In this document: in pieces, positions 1 to 5,630 of the stretch | Numbering within the stretch: the first letter of the stretch is position 1 | Layout: every line of letters begins with the position of its first letter | DNA from: Schleiferiaceae bacterium | Lineage (GTDB): Bacteria; Bacteroidota; Bacteroidia; Flavobacteriales; Schleiferiaceae | DNA length: 5,630 bases | NCBI GenBank assembly: GCA_022424815.1 | Contig: JAKMGS010000110.1 | Span: 1 to 5,630, forward strand | Direction of reading: 5' to 3' | Notes under the pieces: generated by a model | Seen by the model: only the letters and a program-made list of their open reading frames with translations | What the model was told of the DNA's origin: nothing | The model's database searches: none | Translations under genes and position numbers: made by a program

Positions 1-2242
1 AGGTGTTGAACACGTCATGCTTCTTACGCATGTCCATCATCGAGGCCATGTAGAAATAGATCTTTTGACGGTACTGGTTGTCGTAGTAGTTCCAGAGAAT
101 AGGTTTCTCACACACACGACACGGGTTGTCGATGGAAATATCGTAGCCCAATTCCTCGAACATATAGATCATCTTCGGCCCAGGAATGGTGTAGAAGAAG
201 GCGCTGGCTTGAATGATTCTATCCGCCCGTGTGGCCAGGGTCTTGGTATCATACCCGCCGCTCGAGTTCCCGTAGGTTTTGATCTTGTACGACGCACGCT
301 CTTCGTCATGACTTTCCATGTAGCTGATCAGGTGCTTGTCGGTCCAGCCGCGCTCCTTGTAGATGCCCCACTTAAAGTCGCTATCTGGCGTATAGCCCAT
401 GGCCGCTTCGTAGTACTGGTGCGTGGCGTTCCCCCACAGCAGCATGCCGTAGTCGCTCAACTCCTTCTCTTCCTGGTTGGGTCCCCAGTGCTCGAGGATC
501 ACATAGAAATCCGAATCTTCATTCCAACACACGTCCGCCATGCGCTTCAAAGCAGCGATTCTCGGCGCTTGGTAATTATCTGCATTCGAGCTGTTGGTGA
601 AGCCCTTGGTAAAGTCGAATCTGATCCCGTCAATCTTGAATTCCTCGATCCAATAGGTGTTGATGCGGTCCATATAATCGCGCGTAGGCTGCACGAAATG
701 ATCGAAGTCGTTCCCCCAACAGTTTGGTGGGTGCGGACAATTCTGGTTCATGTATGGGTTGTTCGCCGCCGGACGGTTGTTGTTACCGTCCCACCACATC
801 TGCGCTATAGGATTTTGCCCAAAGGCGTGGTTGAAGACTTGGTCCATAATCACCGCAATCCCTCGGCTGTGACAGCTGTCCACGAACTCGCGGAATTTAT
901 CCGGCGTGCCGTAGTATTTGTCCAGCGCCATGTGAAAAGACGGGTTATATCCCCAGCTCGAATTGCCCTCAAACTCCGAATTTGGCATCAGCTCGATGGC
1001 GTTCACCCCGAGGCGCTCTATGTAATCGAGCGTATCGATCAGCGTCTGGTAATTGCGCGTAGTTACAAAGTCGCGAATGAGCAATTCATAGATGAGCAGC
1101 TCCTCTTGTGGAGGGGCGTTAAAGGTGGTGTTGGTCCAATTATACACTGGCTTCGCCGTCTCATACAAAGACACAATACCGGTGGTTTTACCCGTCGGAT
1201 AATTTGGCATATTCGGGTATGTGGCACTTGAAATATATCCATCATTCCAAGGGTCCAAGACCTGCTCCGAGAACGGATCCGCCACTCTGAGCTCCCCGTC
1301 GATGAGGTACTGGTAGGTGAACGGCTGTCCCGCGGGCACGGTCATCTCTAAGAACCACCAAGCGCCGCCTGGCGTGCGCGTCATGGCATTCACCGTATCC
1401 GGCATATAGTCGTTATGAGAGGTCAAACAGTACACGCGGTTTTTGAACGGCGCATAGAGTTTGAAAAAGACCGTGGTATCATTTAGTTCATTGATCCCTT
1501 GCTCCATACCGCTCGGCATCACGCCCACCTGCAATGGGGTTTGTACGGCATAGTGCACGGTGTCGTATTCGGTCGAGCTGCCGTAATCCGCTTGCAACAC
1601 CACCGTATGGACCCCTGCAACGGTGCTGCCCAAATAAAAGTTGTCCTGCTTCGTAGAATCTTGGAAGACCAGCGTACCGTTATCGTACACCTTCATGTCC
1701 GCCTTTTGGTTAGAGGCCACGATAAATTCAATGGAATCGCCCGGGTTGATCAGCATGGTGGTCGACGGAGCCAAGAACTTGGCAATCAAACCCGCATTCG
1801 GCGGGTATACGTCGTAGTAGATATCATTTCCATTGGGGTCGCGACCTACAATAGAGCCGCTCGCGTTGCGGAATACGAAGGCCATTTCCTGCACAACCAC
1901 GCTCGAACCAAAGCCGTAGAAGGTCGGCATGTGATACTCAATCTTGTGCAGGTTATTGCCCAAGTTTGTCATCAGCACAGACGCATCTGCCGTACCCCAG
2001 TTTCCCTGCACATGCTTCCAATCTGTCGGTGAGGTACTCTGGTTTGTGATCAAGCCCGCGTGGGCATAGACCGGCACTACCCCGGTCAACGCTCCGTTCC
2101 CTTCGGTGGCATCATAAATGATGGTCACCGTATCGTTTTGGGAAGGAAAGGCAGGGGTTACCGTCAAAATCTGTGCGTTCGCTAGTGCAGCGAAAGCCAC
2201 AAATAAAAGGGCGGCGAGTGAACGTGTAGTGGTCAATTTCAT
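1..2242 (-). CDS. Secreted modular GH13 alpha-amylase-family glycoside hydrolase, 3' end cut by window edge
   Basis: Hydrolyses or rearranges alpha-glucans (starch or glycogen type) outside the cytoplasm. The visible part is 747 residues from an ATG at 2242. Residues 1-23 form a signal peptide (basic start, Leu/Ala-rich core, ANA before Q24). Residues about 25-135 are a beta-type module with W75 and W82, possibly starch-binding; about 140-240 look Ig-like; about 255-335 resemble the CBM48/E-set domain that precedes many GH13 barrels (ADPFSEQ near 322). The TIM barrel starts near 380 and shows all four GH13 regions: DQVFNH (D467-H472), GIRFDF with R541 and nucleophile D543, ILEHWG with acid/base E584, and SHD (H645, D646). 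The catalytic set is complete, so an active enzyme is expected. Exact specificity (amylase, pullulanase or other) cannot be fixed. The barrel end, domain C and any type IX secretion tail lie beyond the left edge. The start is supported by the signal peptide directly after it; no Shine-Dalgarno is visible. Confidence 0.93.
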   Translation of the reverse strand, partial: MKLTTTRSLAALLFVAFAALANAQILTVTPAFPSQNDTVTIIYDATEGNGALTGVVPVYAHAGLITNQSTSPTDWKHVQGNWGTADASVLMTNLGNNLHKIEYHMPTFYGFGSSVVVQEMAFVFRNASGSIVGRDPNGNDIYYDVYPPNAGLIAKFLAPSTTMLINPGDSIEFIVASNQKADMKVYDNGTLVFQDSTKQDNFYLGSTVAGVHTVVLQADYGSSTEYDTVHYAVQTPLQVGVMPSGMEQGINELNDTTVFFKLYAPFKNRVYCLTSHNDYMPDTVNAMTRTPGGAWWFLEMTVPAGQPFTYQYLIDGELRVADPFSEQVLDPWNDGYISSATYPNMPNYPTGKTTGIVSLYETAKPVYNWTNTTFNAPPQEELLIYELLIRDFVTTRNYQTLIDTLDYIERLGVNAIELMPNSEFEGNSSWGYNPSFHMALDKYYGTPDKFREFVDSCHSRGIAVIMDQVFNHAFGQNPIAQMWWDGNNNRPAANNPYMNQNCPHPPNCWGNDFDHFVQPTRDYMDRINTYWIEEFKIDGIRFDFTKGFTNSSNADNYQAPRIAALKRMADVCWNEDSDFYVILEHWGPNQEEKELSDYGMLLWGNATHQYYEAAMGYTPDSDFKWGIYKERGWTDKHLISYMESHDEERASYKIKTYGNSSGGYDTKTLATRADRIIQASAFFYTIPGPKMIYMFEELGYDISIDNPCRVCEKPILWNYYDNQYRQKIYFYMASMMDMRKKHDVFNT

Positions 2243-2355
2243 ATCTGTACTCTGATGATGTGCTTTGTTGTGGGTTAAAATTAGGGCAAAACAGGCGGAG
2301 AAACTACCCGGATTTTGTCGCGTTTGCCTAACTTAATGGTCCAAACATTCAAACT
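2243..2355. promoter_or_regulatory. Divergent intergenic region between amylase and UPF0145 gene
   Basis: These 113 bases lie between two genes that start in opposite directions, so they should hold both promoters and both 5' untranslated regions. Apart from the weak minus-strand -7 candidate, I see no convincing TAnnTTTG element facing the UPF0145 gene, no clear inverted-repeat operator and no terminator-like hairpin. Neither start codon has a Shine-Dalgarno sequence in front of it, as is usual in Bacteroidota. Confidence 0.5.
2276..2283 (-). promoter_or_regulatory. Candidate Bacteroidota -7 element for the amylase gene
   Basis: On the minus strand this reads TAATTTTA, seven of eight bases matching the Bacteroidota sigma-ABfr -7 consensus TAnnTTTG. 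It would place transcription start about 25-30 bases before the amylase ATG. A -33 TTTG at the ideal distance is not clear; only a weak TTTC lies upstream. The call rests on motif and position alone. Confidence 0.3.
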
Positions 2356-2670
2356 ATGATCTTATCCACTACCTCTACCGTTGCGGGCAAAGAAGCCTCT
2401 GAAACTATCGGCATTTGCCGCGGCAGTACCGTCCGTGCCCGCAATATTGGCCGTGATATTTTCGCAGGCATCAAGAACATTGTCGGCGGTGAAATTGAAG
2501 AATATACCAAGCTACAAGCCCAAAGTCGTGAGCAGGCCTTACAGCGCATGGTCAAAGATGCGGAACGCCTCGGTGCAGATGCTGTCATTAACGTGCGCTT
2601 CACTACTTCGATGGTGATGCAAGGCGCAGCCGAAATGCTGGCCTACGGTACCGCTGTAAAGCTGAAATAA
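2356..2670 (+). CDS. UPF0145 / YbjQ-family protein
   Basis: A 104-residue protein covering the whole YbjQ_1 family (Pfam PF01906, labelled 'putative heavy-metal binding'). Family hallmarks appear in order: an N-terminal strand leading to GKEASETIGICRGSTVRARN (11-30), RDIFAGIKNIVGGEIEEYT (33-51), the helix SREQALQRM (57-65), LGADAVINVRF (72-82) and the C-terminal EMLAYGTAVKL (93-103). The length matches the usual 100-110 residues, so it is intact. There is no signal peptide or membrane segment, so it should be cytoplasmic. The biochemical role of the family is not settled, and the metal-binding label should not be read as a demonstrated function: the only Cys here is C21 and there is no CxxC or His cluster. 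It is probably co-transcribed with the tiny membrane ORF that starts one base after its stop. An overlapping reading frame at 2381-2617 is a shadow. Confidence 0.94.
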   Translation: MILSTTSTVAGKEASETIGICRGSTVRARNIGRDIFAGIKNIVGGEIEEYTKLQAQSREQALQRMVKDAERLGADAVINVRFTTSMVMQGAAEMLAYGTAVKLK

Positions 2671-2671
2671 C

Positions 2672-2791
2672 ATGTGGTTCTTGGGAATTCATGCCCTCAT
2701 CTGGGGCTTTGTATTCATTTCCGCAATTGTGCTGGGCATTCGCGCCTATCGCAAGAGCAAGCTAGAGGATTTCGAGGACCGTAGTAATTAG
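2672..2791 (+). CDS. Putative 39-residue single-pass membrane miniprotein
   Basis: The ATG comes one base after the TAA of the UPF0145 gene, which suggests translational coupling. The peptide starts MWFLGIHALIWGFVFISA; a strongly hydrophobic stretch (about residues 2-22) is followed by basic residues (R24, R27, K28, K30) and an acidic end (ED, FED). The positive-inside rule predicts an outside N-terminus and a cytoplasmic C-terminus. No known family is recognised. The clean hydrophobic-then-charged layout and exact abutment to the upstream stop argue for a real gene; the small size argues for caution. Its TAG overlaps the stop of the facing ABC ATPase gene by four bases. It could act as a membrane partner for the UPF0145 protein, but that is inference from position only. 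Confidence 0.62.
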   Translation: MWFLGIHALIWGFVFISAIVLGIRAYRKSKLEDFEDRSN

Positions 2792-4308
2792 GACGCCAGC
2801 GGTTCTAGAGCTATAATACGGTCACACATATACCGAACAACATCGGGGTCGTGAGAGATGAAAATCATACTCAGGCCCCTTTTCTTTTTAATTCCATTCA
2901 ACAGGTTCAATACTTGGGCCTGAACACTCACATCCAGGGCACTCACACTCTCGTCACAAATCAAGAGCTCCGGATCCGCCGCCAAGGCACGAGCTATGCC
3001 GATGCGTTGACGCTGTCCACCTGAAAAGGCGCTAGGCTTCTTCTGTAAATCCGAGGCCTGCAAACCCACCTCTTCCATCAAGGCCTCGGCCTTTGAAAGA
3101 CGTTCTACCGCAGAAAGTTGGCTTTGGTGCTTGCGCAGCACTTGGTCCAATGCCCATCCAATACGCTTACCACTGTTCAACGCGCTATAGGGATCCTGGA
3201 AGATGAATTGAATTTTGCTTCGATCGCCGCTGTATTTCCAATGCTTGTACTGATGCGTATTGAGTCCTACAATCGCACGGCCGATAGTGCTTTTTCCAGA
3301 TCCTGAAGGCCCGATAAGTCCCAGTGTCTCACCGGGCATCAATACCAAATCCTGATCACGCACGACCCACTGGGTGTACCTACGCCATCCCTTCTTTCGC
3401 TGAAATCCAATGGTCAACCCTTCAATCTTCAGCAAGGGATCGTTCGCCTTTGGCGCGACCAATTCTTCCTTCTCCACAACCCCCTTTTCCTCCAAGAAAT
3501 CCAAGAGCACCGGCAATGGGTACGGCCTTCCCTTCTTCGGGGGACGGCACGCCAACAATCCCTTCGTGTAGGCGTGTTGCGGATACTCAAAGATGTCCTT
3601 TGCCGGGCCTTGTTCCACCGTTTTTCCGTGGAAGAGTACCAATACATCGTCCGCATGCTCCGACACCACTTCCAGGTCGTGGCTGATCAACCAAAGGGCA
3701 CAACCGCGCTCCTTCACCAGATTTCTCAATAGGATTAATATGGTCGCCTCCACCGCCTTGTCCAGAGCCGTAGTAGGCTCGTCGGCAATGATGAGTTTGG
3801 GATCCAACAACAGGGCCATCGCAATGACCACGCGCTGGCGTTGACCGCCGCTCAATTCGTGAGGGTACTTACTGTAGGTGTGTTCCGGCTCGGGGAGCTC
3901 TACCTCCGTCAAAGCCGCCAAGATTTTGCGTTTACGCTCCCCCGCCGAAGCCGACGTGTGGTGCTCGAGCACCTCATCCAGTTGTTTACCTATGCGTATG
4001 GAGGGGTGTAAGGAGGTCATGGGATCTTGGAAGACCATGGCTACATCTTTGCCCCTGATGGCGGACCAGAACGCAGGGGTCATGCTCGAAATGGAGCGCC
4101 CCAAAAGCTCCGCGGTTTTGGCTTGGACCTCAGCCTTCGGGTCCAACAATCCCATGGACAACAACGCGCCCACGGATTTACCGGAGCCACTTTCCCCGAC
4201 CACCGCCAAGCTTTGGCCCGGATAGATGGTCAATGAAAAATCCTGCAATACCTGCTTCTCGCCAAAGGAGATGTTGAGCTGCTCTAGTTTGAGGACAGGT
4301 GTGGGCAT
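2788..4308 (-). CDS. ABC transporter ATP-binding protein with two fused NBDs, peptide/nickel (DppD-DppF, YejF-like) type
   Basis: A cytoplasmic ATPase that would power import of peptides or similar solutes through a permease pair. Its 506 residues hold two complete nucleotide-binding domains. NBD1: Walker A GESGSGKS (38-45), Q-loop Q94 in FQDPMTSLHP, signature LSGGQRQR (152-159), Walker B IIADEP with E177, H-loop H210. NBD2: Walker A GPSGSGKST (333-341), Q371 in FQDPYSALNS, signature FSGGQRQR (428-435), Walker B LICDES with E453, H486. Both sites look catalytically competent. FQDPxxxLxP/N and an oligo_HPY-like stretch after NBD1 (about 231-275, with YPQHAYTKGLL) mark the oligopeptide/dipeptide family. 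NBD2 ends only 20 residues after its H-loop, without the usual GxIVExG strand or a second oligo_HPY tail, so it is somewhat shorter than YejF-type fusions. The ATG lies 3 bp after the serine hydrolase stop, indicating one operon. No permease or binding protein is in the window, so the substrate is unknown. Confidence 0.96.
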   Translation of the reverse strand: MPTPVLKLEQLNISFGEKQVLQDFSLTIYPGQSLAVVGESGSGKSVGALLSMGLLDPKAEVQAKTAELLGRSISSMTPAFWSAIRGKDVAMVFQDPMTSLHPSIRIGKQLDEVLEHHTSASAGERKRKILAALTEVELPEPEHTYSKYPHELSGGQRQRVVIAMALLLDPKLIIADEPTTALDKAVEATILILLRNLVKERGCALWLISHDLEVVSEHADDVLVLFHGKTVEQGPAKDIFEYPQHAYTKGLLACRPPKKGRPYPLPVLLDFLEEKGVVEKEELVAPKANDPLLKIEGLTIGFQRKKGWRRYTQWVVRDQDLVLMPGETLGLIGPSGSGKSTIGRAIVGLNTHQYKHWKYSGDRSKIQFIFQDPYSALNSGKRIGWALDQVLRKHQSQLSAVERLSKAEALMEEVGLQASDLQKKPSAFSGGQRQRIGIARALAADPELLICDESVSALDVSVQAQVLNLLNGIKKKRGLSMIFISHDPDVVRYMCDRIIALEPLAS

Positions 4309-4311
4309 GGT

Positions 4312-5445
4312 TTATTTGTTCCAAAGGTCCATTTGAAGAAGCAGGGCTTCCTCGACCTTGTTGAAATCTGCATGGTATTTCCCGCCGTCGCTTTGGCCTA
4401 CGCGCATGACTACGCGCTGGTGCGAACGGTCGATCAAGATATCTTGCCCCAACATTCCGCGGAACCCAAATACGTGGTTGTACGGTTCTGGGTAGATCCA
4501 AAAACTATGGCCATAATACGGGCTCTTGTACCCTTGAGAGGCCATAGCGATGAAGGCAGAATCAACCACCGATTGGCCGTTGATCTTGCCGTCGTGCAAA
4601 ATGAATTGGCCCAACTTCGCAAAATCTCTCGCGCTTACATTCAGACAACAAAAGCCTAATTCCAATCCGTCGGCCCGGTCCAGATGCCAAGTCGCGGGTA
4701 CCTCAAAACCCACCTTCCCAAAGAGCTCGCGGTTGGCAAAGCTCGATACGCTCTCGCCCACGGCGCGACTCAGCGCAATGGTCAATACTTGGGTCTGCGC
4801 GCTTTGGTATTCATATACCTCACCCGTCGGGTTCTTCCCCGGAGGAACGCTCAGTGCCGTGGCTTCCGCATTATCTCCGTAGTACAACTTCGCCGTTTTC
4901 GAGAAAGGATCGTTGTAGTTCTCCTTGATTTGCATGCCAGCCGTCATCGTGCTGAAGTGACGCAAGGTCGGCTCCGCCACACCCTCCGGAATCTCGTACT
5001 CAGGAATGTATTTCGTGATAGGGTCGTCCCAAGAATCGATGTAGCCGTCCTGAATGGCAATCTGAATCAACAAGGTGATGACCGTCTTCGCCGTGGAAAA
5101 GCTGTTGCTGATGGTCAACGCATCATGGTCGTCCCAATATTCTTCGAGGACCACAGAGTCCTTTTCTAATACGATGAGGCCCTTGGTATCATAAGATTCT
5201 AGTGTAGTTCTAATCTCCGGTGAAAGTTCGTGCGTATAAGATCCCTCCGGCAAGTTCACCGCGTTTAAGACCGGCATCTCGCGCTGGTCGAAATGACTGC
5301 GGTCGTAGATGTGGGCACTCTTGTGGCCGTCGAGATAGGCTCCTCGCACCCCTCTAATCAGATAGGAATATGGCGATAGTTTCAGTGCGAGAAATAAACC
5401 TAGAATAACCGCGATTGCGACACTGAAACGTTTAGCTCTTTTCAT
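4312..5445 (-). CDS. Membrane-anchored serine hydrolase, beta-lactamase class C / 6-aminohexanoate-dimer hydrolase-like
   Basis: A 377-residue protein of the Beta-lactamase superfamily fold (Pfam PF00144). It has a short basic N-terminus and one hydrophobic segment (about 8-22), read as a signal anchor or uncleaved signal because no Ala-x-Ala site or lipobox Cys follows; the catalytic domain would be periplasmic. The nucleophile motif SxxK is STAK (S117, K120). The second motif is YQS (Y213-S215) in place of the YxN of true class C beta-lactamases, and the C-terminal GFRGMLGQ (327-334) replaces KTG. FCCLNVSARDFAKLGQF (265-281) is typical of the esterase/amide-hydrolase branch of the family. 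It is therefore more likely an amidase, esterase or peptidase than a resistance enzyme; the substrate is unknown. It starts 6 bp after the lipB stop and ends 3 bp before the ABC ATPase gene. No Shine-Dalgarno is present at its start. Confidence 0.92.
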   Translation of the reverse strand: MKRAKRFSVAIAVILGLFLALKLSPYSYLIRGVRGAYLDGHKSAHIYDRSHFDQREMPVLNAVNLPEGSYTHELSPEIRTTLESYDTKGLIVLEKDSVVLEEYWDDHDALTISNSFSTAKTVITLLIQIAIQDGYIDSWDDPITKYIPEYEIPEGVAEPTLRHFSTMTAGMQIKENYNDPFSKTAKLYYGDNAEATALSVPPGKNPTGEVYEYQSAQTQVLTIALSRAVGESVSSFANRELFGKVGFEVPATWHLDRADGLELGFCCLNVSARDFAKLGQFILHDGKINGQSVVDSAFIAMASQGYKSPYYGHSFWIYPEPYNHVFGFRGMLGQDILIDRSHQRVVMRVGQSDGGKYHADFNKVEEALLLQMDLWNK

Positions 5446-5451
5446 GTATTG

Positions 5452-5630
5452 TTAGGGTTGGGTTGACGGCACAAGGGTACAGCCAAACTGTTGTTCAAAA
5501 TTCTTTTTCAATTGGTCCTTTACCTCATTCAAATCGATTTCTCGGCCCAATTCTATATGCAGCGACGTCACCGCCTTATCACTGATACCACAAGGCACGA
5601 TGTGCGCAAAATGGCTCAAATCCGTGTTCA
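5452..5630 (-). CDS. lipB: Octanoyltransferase LipB, C-terminal part (5' end beyond window)
   Basis: The last 58 residues and the TAA stop of LipB, which moves the octanoyl group from octanoyl-ACP to the lipoyl-domain lysine of E2 subunits and of GcvH, the first step of endogenous lipoate synthesis in the cytoplasm. The diagnostic block is NTDLSHFAHIVPCGISDK followed by AVTSLHIELG: the Cys of IVPCGI (codon 5590-5592) is the acyl-thioester nucleophile known in this family, and the F..IVPCGI..K.VTSL spacing fits. The tail (LKKNFEQQFGCTLVPSTQP) is an ordinary amphipathic C-terminus. The catalytic Lys and the rest of the enzyme lie past the right edge. It is the first visible gene of the minus-strand run, ending 6 bp before the serine hydrolase ATG, so the downstream genes may be transcribed from a promoter at or upstream of lipB. 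Confidence 0.93.
   Translation of the reverse strand, partial: NTDLSHFAHIVPCGISDKAVTSLHIELGREIDLNEVKDQLKKNFEQQFGCTLVPSTQP

Noticed and set aside
17..1231. Long plus-strand open frame of 404 codons opposite the amylase
   Set aside because: It is exactly antisense to the GH13 barrel. Its translation is rich in V, H, R and I with no recognisable domain, while the minus strand carries all four catalytic motifs. The openness reflects codon choice on the coding strand.
1499..2032. Plus-strand open frame of 177 codons opposite the amylase N-terminal modules
   Set aside because: Antisense shadow with low-complexity His/Arg/Val content and no family resemblance; the minus strand reads continuously from a signal peptide into beta modules.
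2300..2345. Possible plus-strand promoter for the UPF0145 gene (TTTTG at 2313, TAATGGTC at 2334)
   Set aside because: The would-be -7 element matches TAnnTTTG poorly, so it was not called.
2349..2603. Minus-strand 84-codon frame across the UPF0145 gene
   Set aside because: Covers a fully conserved UPF0145 coding region in antisense; no motifs of its own.
2795..2815. Short palindromic stretch around TCTAGA near the ABC ATPase stop as a terminator
   Set aside because: The inverted repeat is very short, lies inside the coding region and has no following T-run.
3324..3686. Plus-strand 120-codon Pro/Arg/Ser-rich frame inside the ABC ATPase gene
   Set aside because: Composition is typical of an antisense reading of the NBD linker region; no start context or conserved motif.
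4684..5169. Plus-strand 161-codon frame opposite the serine hydrolase
   Set aside because: Antisense to the segment holding SxxK and YQS; Arg-rich composition without any domain.

Overview
The window looks like a piece of a Bacteroidota chromosome, most likely from a marine or aquatic member of the Flavobacteriales. This is inferred from gene content (a large modular secreted GH13 amylase, a peptide-type ABC ATPase fusion, lipB), from the absence of Shine-Dalgarno-like sequences before the starts, from A/T-rich start contexts and from moderate GC. No rRNA, tRNA, CRISPR array, insertion sequence or phage gene was seen. Coding density is very high.

Layout. Positions 1-2242 (minus strand) hold the N-terminal 747 residues of a secreted alpha-amylase-family enzyme. 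It has a signal peptide, about three beta-type accessory modules and a GH13 barrel with all four conserved catalytic regions, and it runs off the left edge. A 113-bp divergent intergenic region (2243-2355) separates it from a short plus-strand pair: a UPF0145/YbjQ-family protein (2356-2670) and, one base later, a 39-codon ORF for a single-pass membrane miniprotein (2672-2791). That pair converges on the next minus-strand block, and the two facing stop codons overlap by 4 bases.

The right half (2788-5630, minus strand) is a compact run read from right to left: the C-terminus of lipB (octanoyltransferase, cut by the right edge), a membrane-anchored SxxK serine hydrolase, and a two-NBD ABC ATPase of the peptide/nickel (DppD-DppF, YejF-like) type. 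Gaps are 6 bp and 3 bp, so these three are very probably one operon.

How they work together. The amylase acts on extracytoplasmic alpha-glucans. The hydrolase and ABC ATPase may serve peptide or amide turnover and uptake, but no permease or binding protein is in view, so this link is inference from co-transcription. The link to lipB is probably only positional. Nothing here is clearly a new system; the points most worth a second look are the UPF0145-miniprotein pair, the abrupt C-terminus of the ABC fusion, and the accessory modules and cysteine pairs of the amylase.
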